The position numbers and the translations under genes were made by a program. A stretch of DNA of 64,000 nt from Sipunculus nudus (taxonomy: Eukaryota > Annelida > Sipuncula > Golfingiida > Sipunculidae): contig CM049313.1 of assembly GCA_026874595.1 (NCBI GenBank), positions 33,693,159 to 33,757,158 on the forward strand, read 5' to 3'. A model generated the notes under the pieces. The model was given only the letters and a program-made list of their open reading frames with translations. It was not told where the DNA came from and ran no database searches. This document shows positions 24,365-37,400 of this stretch, piece after piece. How positions within the stretch are numbered: position 1 is the stretch's first letter; the number at the start of each line of letters is the position of its first letter.

Positions 24365-26605
24365 AAACTGTCTTGTTGTGGAGGATCAATCAAACACACT
24401 GTATAAAGATGTTGCTGTCTTGTTATGGAGGATCAGTCAAACACACTATATTAAGATGATACTGTCTTGTTGTGGAGAAACCATCAAACACACTGTATGA
24501 AGATGATTCTGTCTTTTATGGAGGATCCATCAAACACATTGTATATTTTTTTTTGTTGAGGATCCAACAAATACACTGTATGAAGATGATTCTGTCTTTT
24601 TATGGAGGATCCATCAAACACATTGTATATTTTTTTGTTTAGGATCCAACAAACACACTGTATGAAGATGATTCTATTTTGCTTTGGATGATCGATCAAA
24701 GAAACTATGAAAATGATGCTGACTTGTTGTGGGGGATCCATCAAACACACTGTATGAAGATGATACGGCCTTGTTGTGGAGGATCCATCCAACACACTGT
24801 ATGAAGATGATACTCTCTTGTTGTGGAGGATCCCTCAAACACACTGTATGAAGATGATACTGTTTTGTTGTAGAGGATCCATCAAACACACTGTATATGC
24901 TGTTTTGTTGTGGATGATCCAACAAACACACTGTATGAAGATGATACTGTCTTGTTGTGGAGGATCCGCTAAACAAACTGTATGAAGATGATTCTATCTT
25001 GTTGTGGAGGATCCATCAAAGAAACTATGAAAATGAAGCTGACTTGTTGTGGAGGATCCATCAAACACTCTGTATGAAGATGATACTGTTTTGTTGTAGA
25101 GGATCCATCAAACACACTGTATATGCTGTTTTGTTGTGGATGATCCAACAAACACACTGTATGAAAATGATACTGTCTTGTTGTGGAGGATCCGCTTAAC
25201 AAACTTTATGAAGATGATTCTATCTTGTTGTGGAGGATCCATCAAAGAAACTATGAAAATGAAGCTGACTTGTTGTGGAGGATCCATCAAACACTGTATG
25301 AAGATGATACTGTTGTGTTGTAGAGGATCCATCAAACCCTGTGTATATGCTGTTTTGTTGTGGTTGATCCAACAAACACACTGTATGAAGATGATACTGA
25401 TTTGTTGTGGAGAATCTGCTTAAAAAACTATATGAAGATGATTCTCTCTTGTTACGGAGGATCCATCAAAGAAACTATGAAAATGAAGCTGACTTGTTGT
25501 GGAGGATCCCTCAAACACACTGTATAAAGATGATACTGTTTTGTTGTAGAGGATCCATCAAACACACTGTATATGCTGTTTTGTTGTGGATGATCCAACA
25601 AACACACTGTATGAAGATGATACTGTCTTGTTGTGGAGGATCCGCTAAACAAACTATATGAAGATGATTCTATCTTGTTGTGGAGGATCCATCAAAGAAA
25701 CTATGAAAATGAAGCTGACTTGTTGTGGAGGATCCATCAAACACTGTATGAAGATGATACTGTCTTGTTGTGGAGGATCCGCTAAACAAACTATATGAAG
25801 ATGATTCTATCTTGTTGTGGAGGATCCGACAAAGAAACTATGAAAATGAAGCTGACTTGTTGTGGAGGATCCATCAAACATACTGTATGAAGATGATACT
25901 GTTTTGTTGTAGAGGATCCATCAAACACACTGTATATGCTGTTTTGTTGTGGATGATCCAACAAACACGCTGTATGAAGATGATACTGTCTTGTTGTGGA
26001 GGATCCGCTAAACAAACTATATGAAGATGATTTTATCTTGTTGTGGAGGATCCATCAAAGAAACTATGAAAATGAAGCTGACTTGTTGTGGAGGATCCAT
26101 CAAACACACTGTATGAAGGTGATACTGCCTTGTTGTGGAGGATCCGCTAAACAAATTATATGAAGATGATTATCTTGTAGTGGACGATCCATTAAGCTCA
26201 CTGAATGAAGATGATACTGTCTTGTTGTGGAGGATGCATCAAACACAGTGGATGAAGATGATTCTATCTTGGTATAGAGGATCCGCTAAACAAACTGTAT
26301 GAAGATGATTCTGTCTTGTTGTGGAGGATCCATTAAGCACACTGAATGAAAACAATATTGTCTTGTTATGGAGGATCTGTCAAATAATCTATATGAAGAT
26401 GATTCTACCTTGTTGTGGAGGATGCATCAAACACTGTATGAAGATGGTACTGTCTTGTTATGGAGGATCCTTTAAACAAACTATATGGAGATGATGCTGT
26501 CTTGTTGTGGAGGATCCATCAAACAAACTATATGAAGATGGTTCTGTCTTGTTGTAGAGGATCCATTAAGCACACTGAATGAAGACAATACTGTCTTGTT
26601 ATGAG
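24365..26605. repeat. 47-bp minisatellite with higher-order repeats
   Basis: The consensus monomer is about 47 bp and runs TTGTTGTGGAGGATCCATCA, then AACACACTGTATGAAGATGA, then TACTGTC. GGATCC recurs at 24781, 24828 and 24875. Between about 24960 and 26140, five monomer types of 47, 45, 47, 40 and 48 bp repeat as a 223-227-bp block; GGATCCGCT-type monomers mark its start at 24962, 25189, 25412, 25638, 25775, 26001, 26140 and 26279. The 137-139-bp intervals are blocks lacking two monomers. Frames on both strands here are repeat artefacts. Confidence 0.95.
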
Positions 26606-27040
26606 TATGTAAAATAAAAGCAAATTCAGATTCCGGATATCCTTTGGGGACATGATTTAGTTTCTAATACTAACATGCTGTGAAAGGGGATAATTCATGA
26701 TATTTGCATATTTGTACTTCACAAGGCCATATTAGGATGTGATGGCTTCATCTAATTTGCATTTTATTATCCCCTCGCAACGAAGTTGCGAAGTGGATAT
26801 AGTAACACCTCTGAACGTGTGTCCCACTGTCCTTCTGGCCGTCTGTCCATCCAGAATTCTCTTGTGGATCAATTTCAAGCCAAACCATTTGACCAAAACC
26901 TTTCATCTTGCACATATGGCTCACCCACCCATAGATGAAGAACCCTTTCGATTTTGAGGTCACAAGGTCACAGCCACAGGGCCCACTTCTTGAAAAAGCT
27001 TGTGGACCCATATAAAGCCAATCCATTTGCCAAAATCTTT
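26606..27040 (+). repeat. Left copy of a duplicated flank carrying hairpin-headed repeat family D
   Basis: It matches 27386-27825 closely. It includes unique-looking sequence followed by the family D head hairpin at 26768-26799 (CCCCTCGCAAC/GTTGCGAAGTGG). It ends abruptly at CATCTTG, where minisatellite sequence resumes. Confidence 0.85.
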
Positions 27041-27372
27041 CATCTTGAAGATGATTCTATCTTGTTGTGGAGGATCCATAAAGCACAATGAATGAAGACA
27101 ATACTGTCTTGTTATGGAGGATCCATCAAACAATATATATGAAGATGATACTGTCTTGTTGTGGAGGATGCATCAAACACACTATATGAAGATGATTCCA
27201 TCTTGTTGTAGATGATCCGCTAAACAAACTATATGAAGATGATACTGTCTTGTTGTGGAGAAACCATCAAACACACTGTATGAAGATGATACTGTCTTGT
27301 TATGGAGGACCCATCAAACCCACTGTATTTAGATGATTTTGTCTTTTTGTAGAGGATCCATCATATAAACTA
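27041..27372. repeat. Second block of the 47-bp minisatellite
   Basis: Seven or so diverged monomers of the same satellite, lying between the two copies of the duplicated flank. Confidence 0.9.
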
Positions 27373-27385
27373 TATCCGCCAATGG

Positions 27386-28160
27386 GTATGTAAAATAAAA
27401 GCAAATTCAGCTTCTGGATATCCTTTGGGGACCTGATTTAGTTTCTAATACTAACATGCTGTGAAAGGGGATAATTCATGATATTTGCATATTAGTACTT
27501 CACAAGGCCATATTAGGATGTGATGGCTTCATCTAATTTCCATTTATTATCCCCTCGCAATGAAGTTGTGAAGGGGATATAGTAACACCTCTGCTCGTCT
27601 GTCTCTCTGTCCTTCTGGCCGTCTCTCCATCCAGAATTCGCTTGTGGATCAATTTCAAGCCAAACCATTTGACCAAAACCTTTCTTCTTGCACATATGGC
27701 TCACCCACCCATAGATGAAGAACCCTTTCGATTTTGAGGTCACAAGGTCAAAAGTCACAGCCACAGGGCCCACTTCTTGAAAAAGCTTGTGGACCCATAT
27801 AAAGCCAATCCATTTGCCAAAACCTTTCATCTTGCACTTTGGCCCACCCAACTTTGGATGACGACCCCAATGGATTTTGAGGTCAGGGGGTCAAAGGTCT
27901 TGGCCACAGGGCCCACATCTTGAAAAAGCTTGTGGACCCATTTAAAGCCAAAACGTTTGACCGTCAGTGTCAGTGTCATCTTGCTCATATGGCTCACCCA
28001 TCCATGGATGAAGTACTCTTCATTTAGTTTGAGGTCATAGGAGCAAAGGGCAAGGCCAGAGAGCTGCCCTCTTCGTTTTCACACTGTGTAATACACCCAT
28101 TCTAATTATGCCCTGTGCGATAATTCGCATTGCGGTGCCCTTGTTACATTGTGCTTTAGG
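27386..28160 (+). mobile_element. Right, fuller copy of flank plus hairpin-headed repeat family D
   Basis: It repeats 26606-27040 and then continues through further CATCTTGCAC...GGCCCAC...GAGGTCA modules to about 28160. The head hairpin is at 27548-27579. No transposase-like frame; modules of about 120-130 bp recur three times. Confidence 0.75.
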
Positions 28161-28527
28161 TCAAGAATAGTGATGAGTGAAATTTGAATGATGGGTCCTT
28201 TATTTGTTTTGAATCCAGTGAAAGACCCCAATATTATTGATGCATCAAGAGAAAACCCTTGGCTAGGCAGTTACACAAAGCACTAACTATAGCCTCATCC
28301 ACTTTACCAGTCATTATGCCCGCAGCTGTATTTGGTATAACTTGTATATTAATTATTAGTTATTTATTAGTTATTTACTCCAGTCTACGCTCCCGTGGCA
28401 GCAGAAAGCTTACTGATTTTACTGCTGTCTGGTATGACCGGTTATGATACACTTAGACACCAGGTTGGGGGTCGGTGTCTGCTGAAAAACATCAATAGCC
28501 ACCAACCAAATGCCAATTAACAAACAC

Positions 28528-28950
28528 CGGCTTCCGTTGCTCAGGGATAGAGCACAGGACTCAAAGCCGGAAGGTAATGATTTTAAATCTCAGCTGAGGT
28601 GGTGAGATTTTCACATTCTGCCCCAACTCAGGGTGAGCACTCTGCAGGCTAAATGGGAAGGCTGTGCCCCACAGCTGCATGTATCACTCATAAATGAGTG
28701 CATCTTTTGGGGGTTCCTCAGTTTTATGACCCAGCTAGGGGATGATTACACACCCAGGACCAGCAGGTGCGGTAGACAGGGCCTGAGTGATACAAAAATA
28801 ATCTGATAGGAAGCGAGTGCTTCTGCTGTGTCACATAATCCCAAACTGAAATGGAACTCTGTCGATGTACATATTTAGATTAAGAATTAGATAGGAGAAC
28901 AAAAGAAAAGTGGAGGGGGTTACCTCCACCAAAACATTATTTAAAATAAA
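28528..28950 (+). mobile_element. tRNA-derived SINE, copy 1
   Basis: The head (CCGTTGCTCAGGGATAGAGC) resembles a tRNA D-arm/A box, with a degenerate B box about 45 nt further on. The body shares CTCATAAATGAGTGCATCTTTT, GTTCCT...TTATGACC and CCAAACTGAAATGG with the copy at 46899. The 3' end is a small stem, GGAGG..GGTTACCTCC, followed by an A-rich tail. Confidence 0.8.
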
Positions 28951-29654
28951 ACAAAAACACTTGACAGGCAACATGGCTCCTCCTATAGCTGCACTTCAAG
29001 CGCTGCTTTATGACAGTTTTATGGTTACTCTTAGTAAACAATAGTTCACATTTTACTCCCTCTGCATTTTCTCATCATCGACTGATTAAGACATTCAGAC
29101 TCTGTTAGCCTAGCCATGTATCCATTGCCAGTAAAACTGATATACCAGTCCAGCGAGGTATGCACAGAGCGAATGGTGTTACAATTCATTTGAGTGACAG
29201 CTCACTGGCCGGGCATCCTGTGTGCACCAGTACCTGTGCCATCCACATGTGGAGTCATTCTCTCTTAGCCTGTGCCCAATCAAACAGTTACTGGGGTGAT
29301 GAGCTGTAAATTAAAATGAAATGTAACAACATTGGCCCCCTGCATTCTTCGCTTGGCTGGTATCTGTTTTGCTGGCAACATGTCATGATAATAATGTAGA
29401 TTCCTTGTCGCATTAGTTGTGTGTGGCATTTCAGGCATTATTTACATGCAGTAAAGAGGACAAGAAATATTCATGGAATAAGTTCTGGTCTTGCTTATAC
29501 AAAATGGCCTCTTCCACCCTCAAAAAGATTTTGCCAACAGCATTTATATTATATGCTATAAATCATGTGAGCATATCTGCTAATTATAGAGGATGTTACT
29601 TCCAGCACTTGGTCTCATCTGATTGGCCCAACATACAGTTCTCCCCCGCTCATG
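28951..29654. other. Spacer left of the LTR element
   Basis: No recognised gene or repeat. An 84-codon open frame at 29417-29671 runs into the LTR and is regarded as chance. Confidence 0.5.
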
Positions 29655-29658
29655 TAGG

Positions 29659-30447
29659 TGTTATGGAGTAGGAAAGTGCATATTTGTGACTTAACACATA
29701 TTTCAAGGAATATTTCACATTTCATATTTCACAAATTTAAGCTCAGTTTCAGGCATGTCAGACTGAACAATTAATGACTTCCCATAATTGATGACACCCG
29801 ACAACCAGTCATCTGGTCACACACATATAGGCTTCTCTCCCTATTTAATCAGAGAACAGTACACCAAACCATTATAAGGTCTATTTTAAGTCTGTACAAA
29901 CAGAAATAGTGTCACAGAATGACTTATGTGTTTAGTCTTTATGAGGGAATGGTAGAACACAATTAAAACATGTTATTTTATGAGACTCCACATGTGTATA
30001 TAAGCACTGTCCTCCAAATAGGACTTGTAGGTCAGTCTATAATTGGATGTATGTCAGGTCAGACTTGGGATTTTCCATAGCACTTTTGTCAAATCAGATC
30101 TCACGAAAGATAGGAAAAACACTTATAACTCTGATGTAATTGTGACCTACTTTGAGTCATCCAATAAGGTTTAGCTTTTATGACGAAATGCAGAAATATG
30201 GATATGAATGTCTTATATGTCACGTGAAAGCTGTGTAACAAAACTATCTGTAGTGCGCACAGCGAGTCAGAGAGAGAGAGGGACCATGTCTAGCTGGGCA
30301 CTGCAGGGCCTCAGCAAAGACTGGCCCAGACTCTGTCCTGTGAATAAAGGCTTCTGTCATCAAACTGGTCTTGGAACATTGTCAGCCACCAACATCAGCA
30401 ACCGTATGTGATACAGGTGGGGACATCCCCAACCCCACATTGTATCA
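29659..30447 (+). repeat. 5' LTR
   Basis: It contains a TATATAA box at about 29997-30003 (end of U3) and AATAAA at 30343-30348 (end of R), a functional U3-R-U5 layout. It is nearly identical to the 3' LTR except in its last 100 bp or so. Confidence 0.93.
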
Positions 30448-33308
30448 TTATGGTGGAGACTGGGTCTTGTATCATTATGGTGGATGAACCAGGATTCACT
30501 TCCAGCACATCAGCACCAGAAAAACCGACAATGCTGCCAGCTGGAGTGAAGAATGAAGATCCCCCCCTCCCCTCTCGCAACCACAGGTGCCATTGACTGG
30601 TCTACCAACCCATGCATTGGAACTTCAACCCAGGTACCGGATCACAGCCTAACATCAAGAAAGTCATCTCTTCTGCTGAAGGTATCAAACTTTGCTATGA
30701 ACTCTCTCTTCAAATTTTAACTTGGCTGCAGTTTCTCAGTACTCTGCTTAAGAAGATCAAAGACTCTCTCTGTATCTTTAAACCAAAAGGACACTGTTGA
30801 GCAGTATTTTGCTTTAAGTTATTTAAAGTTGCAAAAATGACATTTTTCGCTAAAAAAAAGTGCTGTGATATCTCAACCTGAGATCATCATTGTTTCGGAC
30901 CAGCCACACCAAAAAAAATCAATATCGGGACAAGCCAGCTTCGGGCCTATGTCAACAATACTCCTGGCCATACCACGTGCACTGTGTGTTATCTCACAAC
31001 AAGTTCCTCGCTATGTTCCTGCAACTACTAGAAGCAGATTTGCCGTTCTACCGCTATCTTCTGCATCACCTTCCATACCATGACTCCAGCAAGAAAAAAG
31101 AAGCCAAGTCAGCAGAGAAGACAACAGAAGACCCAAGGAAGACAAGATTTCCTGAGGTAATGAAAAACAAAACCAGAGACTCTGAATTTTACATGCCCAA
31201 TGTAAATTTGGGGCATTTCATAATATTTTTCATGTATATGTTGTAAAACTAAACACCAAAAAAAAAATATTCATATGAATGTAGTAATCTATAACTTTCT
31301 CTTATTGATGTGTCATAATTGTAAAATGATATAATTTTTATTGTGTCTATCTTATTGATATGGTTAGGAATAAGTTTACAAGACCACAGCAAAAGGTGTA
31401 GAACTATCAATGTTAGATTTGATACAGTAATGTCTATCTTAGACGTTAATATGTCATGTCACAAATGACTGTATTGATTTAAATACAATAATTCCTAGAG
31501 TCGAGAACATACAACACCAACAGCATGTTAGCATTCATTTATATTGAGATTTTCTCATGTGTTGTTCCATACCAAATCATCAGGTATCATGATGCTCTCT
31601 TGGCTAAATTTAATGGAATGGTAGCACATTGTGTCACCAAAGCACAATGCTATGCTTATTTTCAATTGTTACGGTTTGGTCCTCAAACACAGGTTCATGG
31701 GAAGCCCCCCAATATATAGGGAATTGGACAAACTGGGGAGTGTGATTACTCCAACAGTCAATAATGCACTGACCTGTGGTCACATTATTGCCTCAAACAA
31801 GGGTTTGATATGGTTAACCTCATTAATAGCTGGAAATGCCAGGCAAGATATGTAGGTTAGCACAGGAAATCTTCTCATAGGAATTCACATTTACGCGTAC
31901 TATGACAGACATGTTTCATGAGCAAAAAATGCATTCTGGTCACTGCATTCATGAAACTGATAACCCATAAACCAAAATGTGGAGTGACAAGGATTTCGAT
32001 CATTAACATTATTCTTTTAATTTTAATCATCACTCTACAGATGTATGTTTGATCTTACACATAAATAGCTAGCAATAAAATTACCATCTTAAATCCTATA
32101 GGTATAGATCGATAAATGCACCTGTCAGGGATTTATTTTCATTATCATCACGTTTTTACAAAACTTTCGCCTTGCTCCTGCACAGAAATTGGCTAATAAA
32201 TGGGAACCTATGTATACATTCCTCTGTCGTTAGGAATGACATCATTCTGTCATGTACTTATTTGCTGGTAAGGTACACCAGTTGTGTTATGCTAAAGGAT
32301 TAGTAAATCTACCTTCCATTATTCTCAAGTCAACTTGTCCCAATGGCAAGTATGAAAGCCAAGATGTATTTTGAATCATTGGTACTGATCAACACACAGA
32401 GCAGATATTTATGTACATGTGTATATGTTAAACTCTTAGGCACAAGAGTGTAAACTTTGTCAGATTAGGAATTCATGATCACTTTTTCCATAGGAATTGT
32501 ATGTTTAGCTACAGGCATTGCTAATTCACTTGTTATAATTGGTAATGCATATTGCTGTTCGACAGAACATCTTTCTGTAACATAACTTACTGTATGCTAG
32601 AATGGTTCACATACTTTGACTTATTCCATTGCTTATACTGTAGGCATTGTACTTGTATAATCTGTGTATGATGCTATAATCATATCTATTAAGATATTTA
32701 TTTATTGATTCTACTTAGATGCTGTCATACATATATAATCTGCTGCTGTACTGCTTATATTAGGATGTCAAATAATGTCATCATAGTTGCGCTGTTGTTC
32801 ATGATTTTATTACAAATCAGCATTTTATCTTCTAGATAATGTTTAGGATTGTCAATTCACAAAAAAAATTGTCTTTCGAACATATAGGTATAGCTATAGA
32901 ATTATATATGTTGTTCTCAGCTTCTTTAGGACAGCTTAAGCATTGTTGTTGTACTCATATCAATTTAAAACATGCACTACTTTATTCCTTACATTGTTAC
33001 ATCTGGAACTGTGACATATGTTCATGTACTTCACATCTATATTGATATGTGCAATCTATTACACCTCAGTGATGTAATACTTTACTCTCTACAGACATAT
33101 ATCCAACACACTGTCACTAGTGCCAGCTAGTTCTATTCACTCTCACAGCTACTGTTCTCGCAGTTAATGCAGACTTCAGCTGTATATCTTGATCCTTACA
33201 CATTATGTATTTCTGTCATCTGTATTCCGATTATCCTTATTGAAATAACTCATTTTTCTCCGACTTGGCCTATGAGGCCGGAGCCTCATTCTGAATACCA
33301 GAGGGATA
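30448..33308 (+). other. Internal region of the LTR element
   Basis: Overlapping frames at 30865-31083 and 30890-31246 are the longest. The latter contains a stretch reading F-L-A-M-F-L-Q-L-L-E-A-D-L-P-F-Y and then a Lys/Glu-rich end closing at a donor-like GAG|GTAATG at 31155. It could be a decayed gag-like or captured fragment; neither is shown. An inverted repeat TGAGGC/GCCTCA (33273-33288) sits shortly before the 3' LTR, and a short purine tract AGAGGGA touches it. Confidence 0.5.
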
Positions 33309-34099
33309 TGTTATGGAGTAGGAAAGTGCATATTTGTGACTTAACACATATTTCAAGGAATATTTCACATTTCATATTTCACAAATTTAAGCTCAGTTTC
33401 AGGCATGTCAGACTGAACAATTAATGACTTCCCATAATTGATGACACCCGACAACCAGTCATCTGGTCACACACATATAGGCTTCTCTCCCTATTTAATC
33501 AGAGAACAGTACACCAAACCATTATAAGGTCTATTTTAAGTCTGTACAAACAGAAATAGTGTCACAGAATGACTTATGTGTTTAGTCTTTATGAGGGAAT
33601 GGTAGAACACAATTAAAACATGTTATTTTATGAGACTCCACATGTGTATATAAGCACTGTCCTCCAAATAGGACTTGTAGGTCAGTCTATAATTGGATGT
33701 ATGTCAGGTCAGACTTGGGATTTTCCATAGCACTTTTGTCAAATCAGATCTCACGAAAGATAGGAAAAACACTTATAACTCTGATGTAATTGTGACCTAC
33801 TTTGAGTCATCCAATAAGGTTTAGCTTTTATGACGAAATGCAGAAATATGGATATGAATGTCTCATATGTCACGTGAAAGCTGTGTAACAAAACTATCTG
33901 TAGTGCGCACAGAGAGTCAGAGAGAGAGAGGGACCATGTCTAGCTGGGCACTGCAGGGCCTCAGCAAAGACTGGCCCAGACTCTGTCCTGTGAATAAAGG
34001 CTTCTGTCATCAAACTGGTCTTGGAACATTGTCTGCCACGCGCATCAGCAACTGCTTGTGATACAGTGTGGGGACATCCCCAACAACACATTTGTATCA
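33309..34099 (+). repeat. 3' LTR
   Basis: Same signals as the 5' LTR at a constant offset of 3650 bp (AATAAA at 33993). It is followed by the TAGG target duplication. Confidence 0.93.
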
Positions 34100-34103
34100 T
34101 AGG

Positions 34104-34480
34104 GACCAAGAAAACCAGGCCAAAACAAACAGCGCTTGAGATTTAGGTAGTAGGCCTATAGGTAAAGCGCTGTGTAAAGATAAATCTAGAGGCTGCTTCT
34201 GTAAGGTAAGGAGTACTGCATTAATTGAACAGGTATAGATTAAGATGTGGTTACAGGGGGCACACGTTCTATCTTTTTAATGCAAGTTTAATAATTATTA
34301 CCTGGCAGGGATTTACATAATAAAAAGAAGCCTCTCACAAAATGGAACCTGATTAAACACTAGTAGACTTGTGGGGACAGGTCAGGACAGTGCAAAACTA
34401 TCTCTAGACAATAAAATAGTCAGAAATTCAGAGGACTAGACATTTTTTAGAAAAAACATGAAGATTTAGGCAAACATTGA
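34104..34480. other. Spacer right of the LTR element
   Basis: No recognised feature. Confidence 0.5.
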
Positions 34481-37400
34481 TGGGGAAGTGAATATATAAA
34501 ATGAGTAAAACATCATTTATTTTCTGAGAAAAATAGAAAATAATAGCTGATAGTAAAGGGACCTGTTCACATACCAAGTGTATTTACAACACATGAATAT
34601 AACATTTTCTCCTCAAAACATCATGGTTCCTGCTAGTATTTTACTTTAAAGCTGTGTATTTACTCTGCAGTTTTTAGCTCAGCTGACTATAAGTCATCTG
34701 AGCTGTAGTCATGGTCCATTGTCCGTCCATCTGTCTTGCCGTCCGTCTGTCCGTCCGTCCGTCAGTCCGTAGATGTAGCACATATTGAAACCGTAAGACC
34801 TAGGAATCCAAAATTCAGCATAATGTTAGCTGTCCCCAAGATCTCCTACCAAGCCGAAAACTGGGTCTTTCCTTTGAGAAATTAAGGAAAAACCTCAATT
34901 TTTTATTAAAAACCTATTTTCACACATCAAGACTGCCTAACATCGAAACCACTCATCTGTTTTTCCTCAAATTTACCATAAATATTCCTCTATATAGTTC
35001 CTATATACATGCCAGAAATTAGGTCTGTATTGTATAATTTAAAAAAGTTATGGGCCCAAACATAATGCATTTTGTAAAAAATCAGGAAAGATATTTGATC
35101 ACTTAACACAAAACATGTTAAAGCTATGGACTTTTTTTCCAATAATATAACTTTAATTAATCAAAATTAAATTGAATACCCAAAATTAGATCAAAATCTG
35201 TTAATTTTTTAAAATATTAGCAAAAAAAAAAAATTGGTACCTTAAATTTTGCCCAACTTTGACCATGGCACGTTTTTTTCCTGTAAGTACTGTGGATCTA
35301 ATTTTCACAGCATGTACAAAAAGGATTTAATCTGTTAAAATCTGAAATCTGAAAATAAAAGCTTCAAAATTATGGGAGGTATTGAATTTTGTTGGAGGCT
35401 CTTGTTGTATTCCCTTACATTGTCAAGCAGTCCACTGTGGTCACTTTGGTCATTCAGTGCAGCTCTTTATGCTCCAAAGGTTGTTGGCATAATGTTAGAT
35501 GTCCCCAAGATCTCCTACCAAGCCGAAAACTGGGTCTTTGGGACTTCGTTCCTTTGAGAAATTAAGGAAAAACCTCAATTTTTTATTAAAAACCTATTTT
35601 CACATTTCAGGACAGCCTAACTACTAAACCACTCACCTGTTTTTTCTCATATTTACCATAAATATTCCTCTATATAGTTCCTATGTACATGCCAGAAATA
35701 GGTCTGTATTATATGATTTAAATAAAGTTATGGGCTCAAACATAATGCATTTTGTAAAAAATCAGGAAAGATATTTTATCACTTAACACAAAACATTTTA
35801 AAGCTATGGGGAAGTGAATATATAAAATGAGTAAAACATCATTTATTTTCTGAGAAAAATAGAAAATAATAGCTGATAGTTAAAGGGACCTGTTCACATA
35901 CCAAGTGTATTTACAACACATGAATATAACATTTTCTCCTCAAAACATCATGGTTCCTGCTAGTATTTTACTTTAAAGCTGTGTATTTACTCTGCAGTTT
36001 TTAGCTCAGCTGACTATAAGTCATCTGAGCTGTAGTCGTGGTCCATTGTCCGTCCATCTGTCTTGCCGTCCGTCTGTCCGTCCGTCCGTCAGTCCGTAGA
36101 TGTAGCACATATTGAAACCGTAAGACCTAGGAATCCAAAATTCGGCATAATGTTAGCTGTCCCCAAGATCTCCTACCAAGCCGAAAACTGGGTCTTTCCT
36201 TTGAGAAATTAAGGAAAAACCTCAATTTTTTATTAAAAACCTATTTTCACACTTCAAGACTGCCTAACATCGAAACCACTCATCTGTTTTTCCTCAAATT
36301 TACCATAAATATTCCTCTGTATAGTTCCTATATACATGCCAGAAATTAGGTCTGTATTGTATAATTTAAAAAAGTTATGGGCCCAAACATAATGCATTTT
36401 GTAAAAAATCAGGAAAGATATTTGATCACTTAACACAAAACATGTTAAAGCTATGGACTTTTTTTCCAATAATATAACTTTAATTAATCAAAATTAAATT
36501 GTATACCCAAAATTAGATCAAAATCTGTTAATTTTTTAAAATATTAGCAAAAAAAAAAAATTGGTACCTTAAATTTTGCCCAACTTTGACCATGGCACGT
36601 TTTTTTCCTGTAAGTACTGTGGATCTAATTTTCACAGCATGTACAAAAAGGATTTAATCTGTTAAAATCTGAAATCTGAAAATAAAAGCTTCAAAATTAT
36701 GGGAGGTATTGAATTTTGTTGGAGGCTCTTGTTGTATTCCCTTACATTGTCAAGCAGTCCACTGTGGTCACTTTGGTCATTCAGTGCAGCTCTTTATGCT
36801 CCAAAGGTTGTTGGCATAATGTTAGATGTCCCCAAGATCTCCTACCAAGCCGAAAACTGGGTCTTTGGGACTTCGTTCCTTTGAGAAATTAAGGAAAAAC
36901 CTCAATTTTTTATTAAAAACCTATTTTCACATTTCAGGACAGCCTAACTACTAAACCACTCACCTGTTTTTTCTCATATTTACCATAAATATTCCTCTAT
37001 ATAGTTCCTATGTACATGCCAGAAATAGGTCTGTATTATATGATTTAAATAAAGTTATGGGCTCAAACATAATGCATTTTGTAAAAAATCAGGAAAGATA
37101 TTTTATCACTTAACACAAAACATTTTAAAGCTATGGGGAAGTGAATATATAAAATGAGTAAAACATCATTTATTTTCTGAGAAAAATAGAAAATAATAGC
37201 TGATAGTTAAAGGGACCTGTTCACATACCAAGTGTATTTACAACACATGAATATAACATTTTCTCCTCAAAACATCATGGTTCCTGCTAGTATTTTACTT
37301 TAAAGCTGTGTATTTACTCTGCAGTTTTTAGCTCAGCTGACTATAAGTCATCTGAGCTGTAGTCGTGGTCCATTGTCCGTCCATCTGTCTTGCCGTCCGT

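Larger units (their letters stand above)
29659..34099 (+). mobile_element. Complete LTR retrotransposon-like element without recognisable gag/pol
   Basis: Two direct terminal repeats of about 790 bp start TGTTATGGAGTAGG and end TTGTATCA (TG...CA). They are flanked by a 4-bp duplication TAGG at 29655-29658 and 34100-34103. The internal region, 30448-33308 (2.86 kb), is too short for a normal gag-pol, and only short frames exist. None shows a protease, reverse transcriptase or integrase motif. Just inside the left LTR, TTGTATCATTATGGTGGA is repeated, so a primer-binding site may lie there but no tRNA match is claimed. The element looks like a non-autonomous, LARD-like derivative; the parent superfamily is undetermined. 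Confidence 0.9.

Noticed and set aside
24484-26024. Many open frames on both strands in the minisatellite
   Set aside because: They follow the repeat units, occur in several frames and on both strands, and have no start or splice context. Repeat artefacts.
27513-27851. 112-codon minus-strand frame
   Set aside because: It overlaps the family D repeat and its hairpin head; the related copy at 26748-27026 has an altered frame, and no domain is recognisable.
28528-28600. Possible functional tRNA gene
   Set aside because: The tRNA-like head lacks a proper acceptor stem and has a degenerate B box; it is the head of a SINE with other copies in the window.
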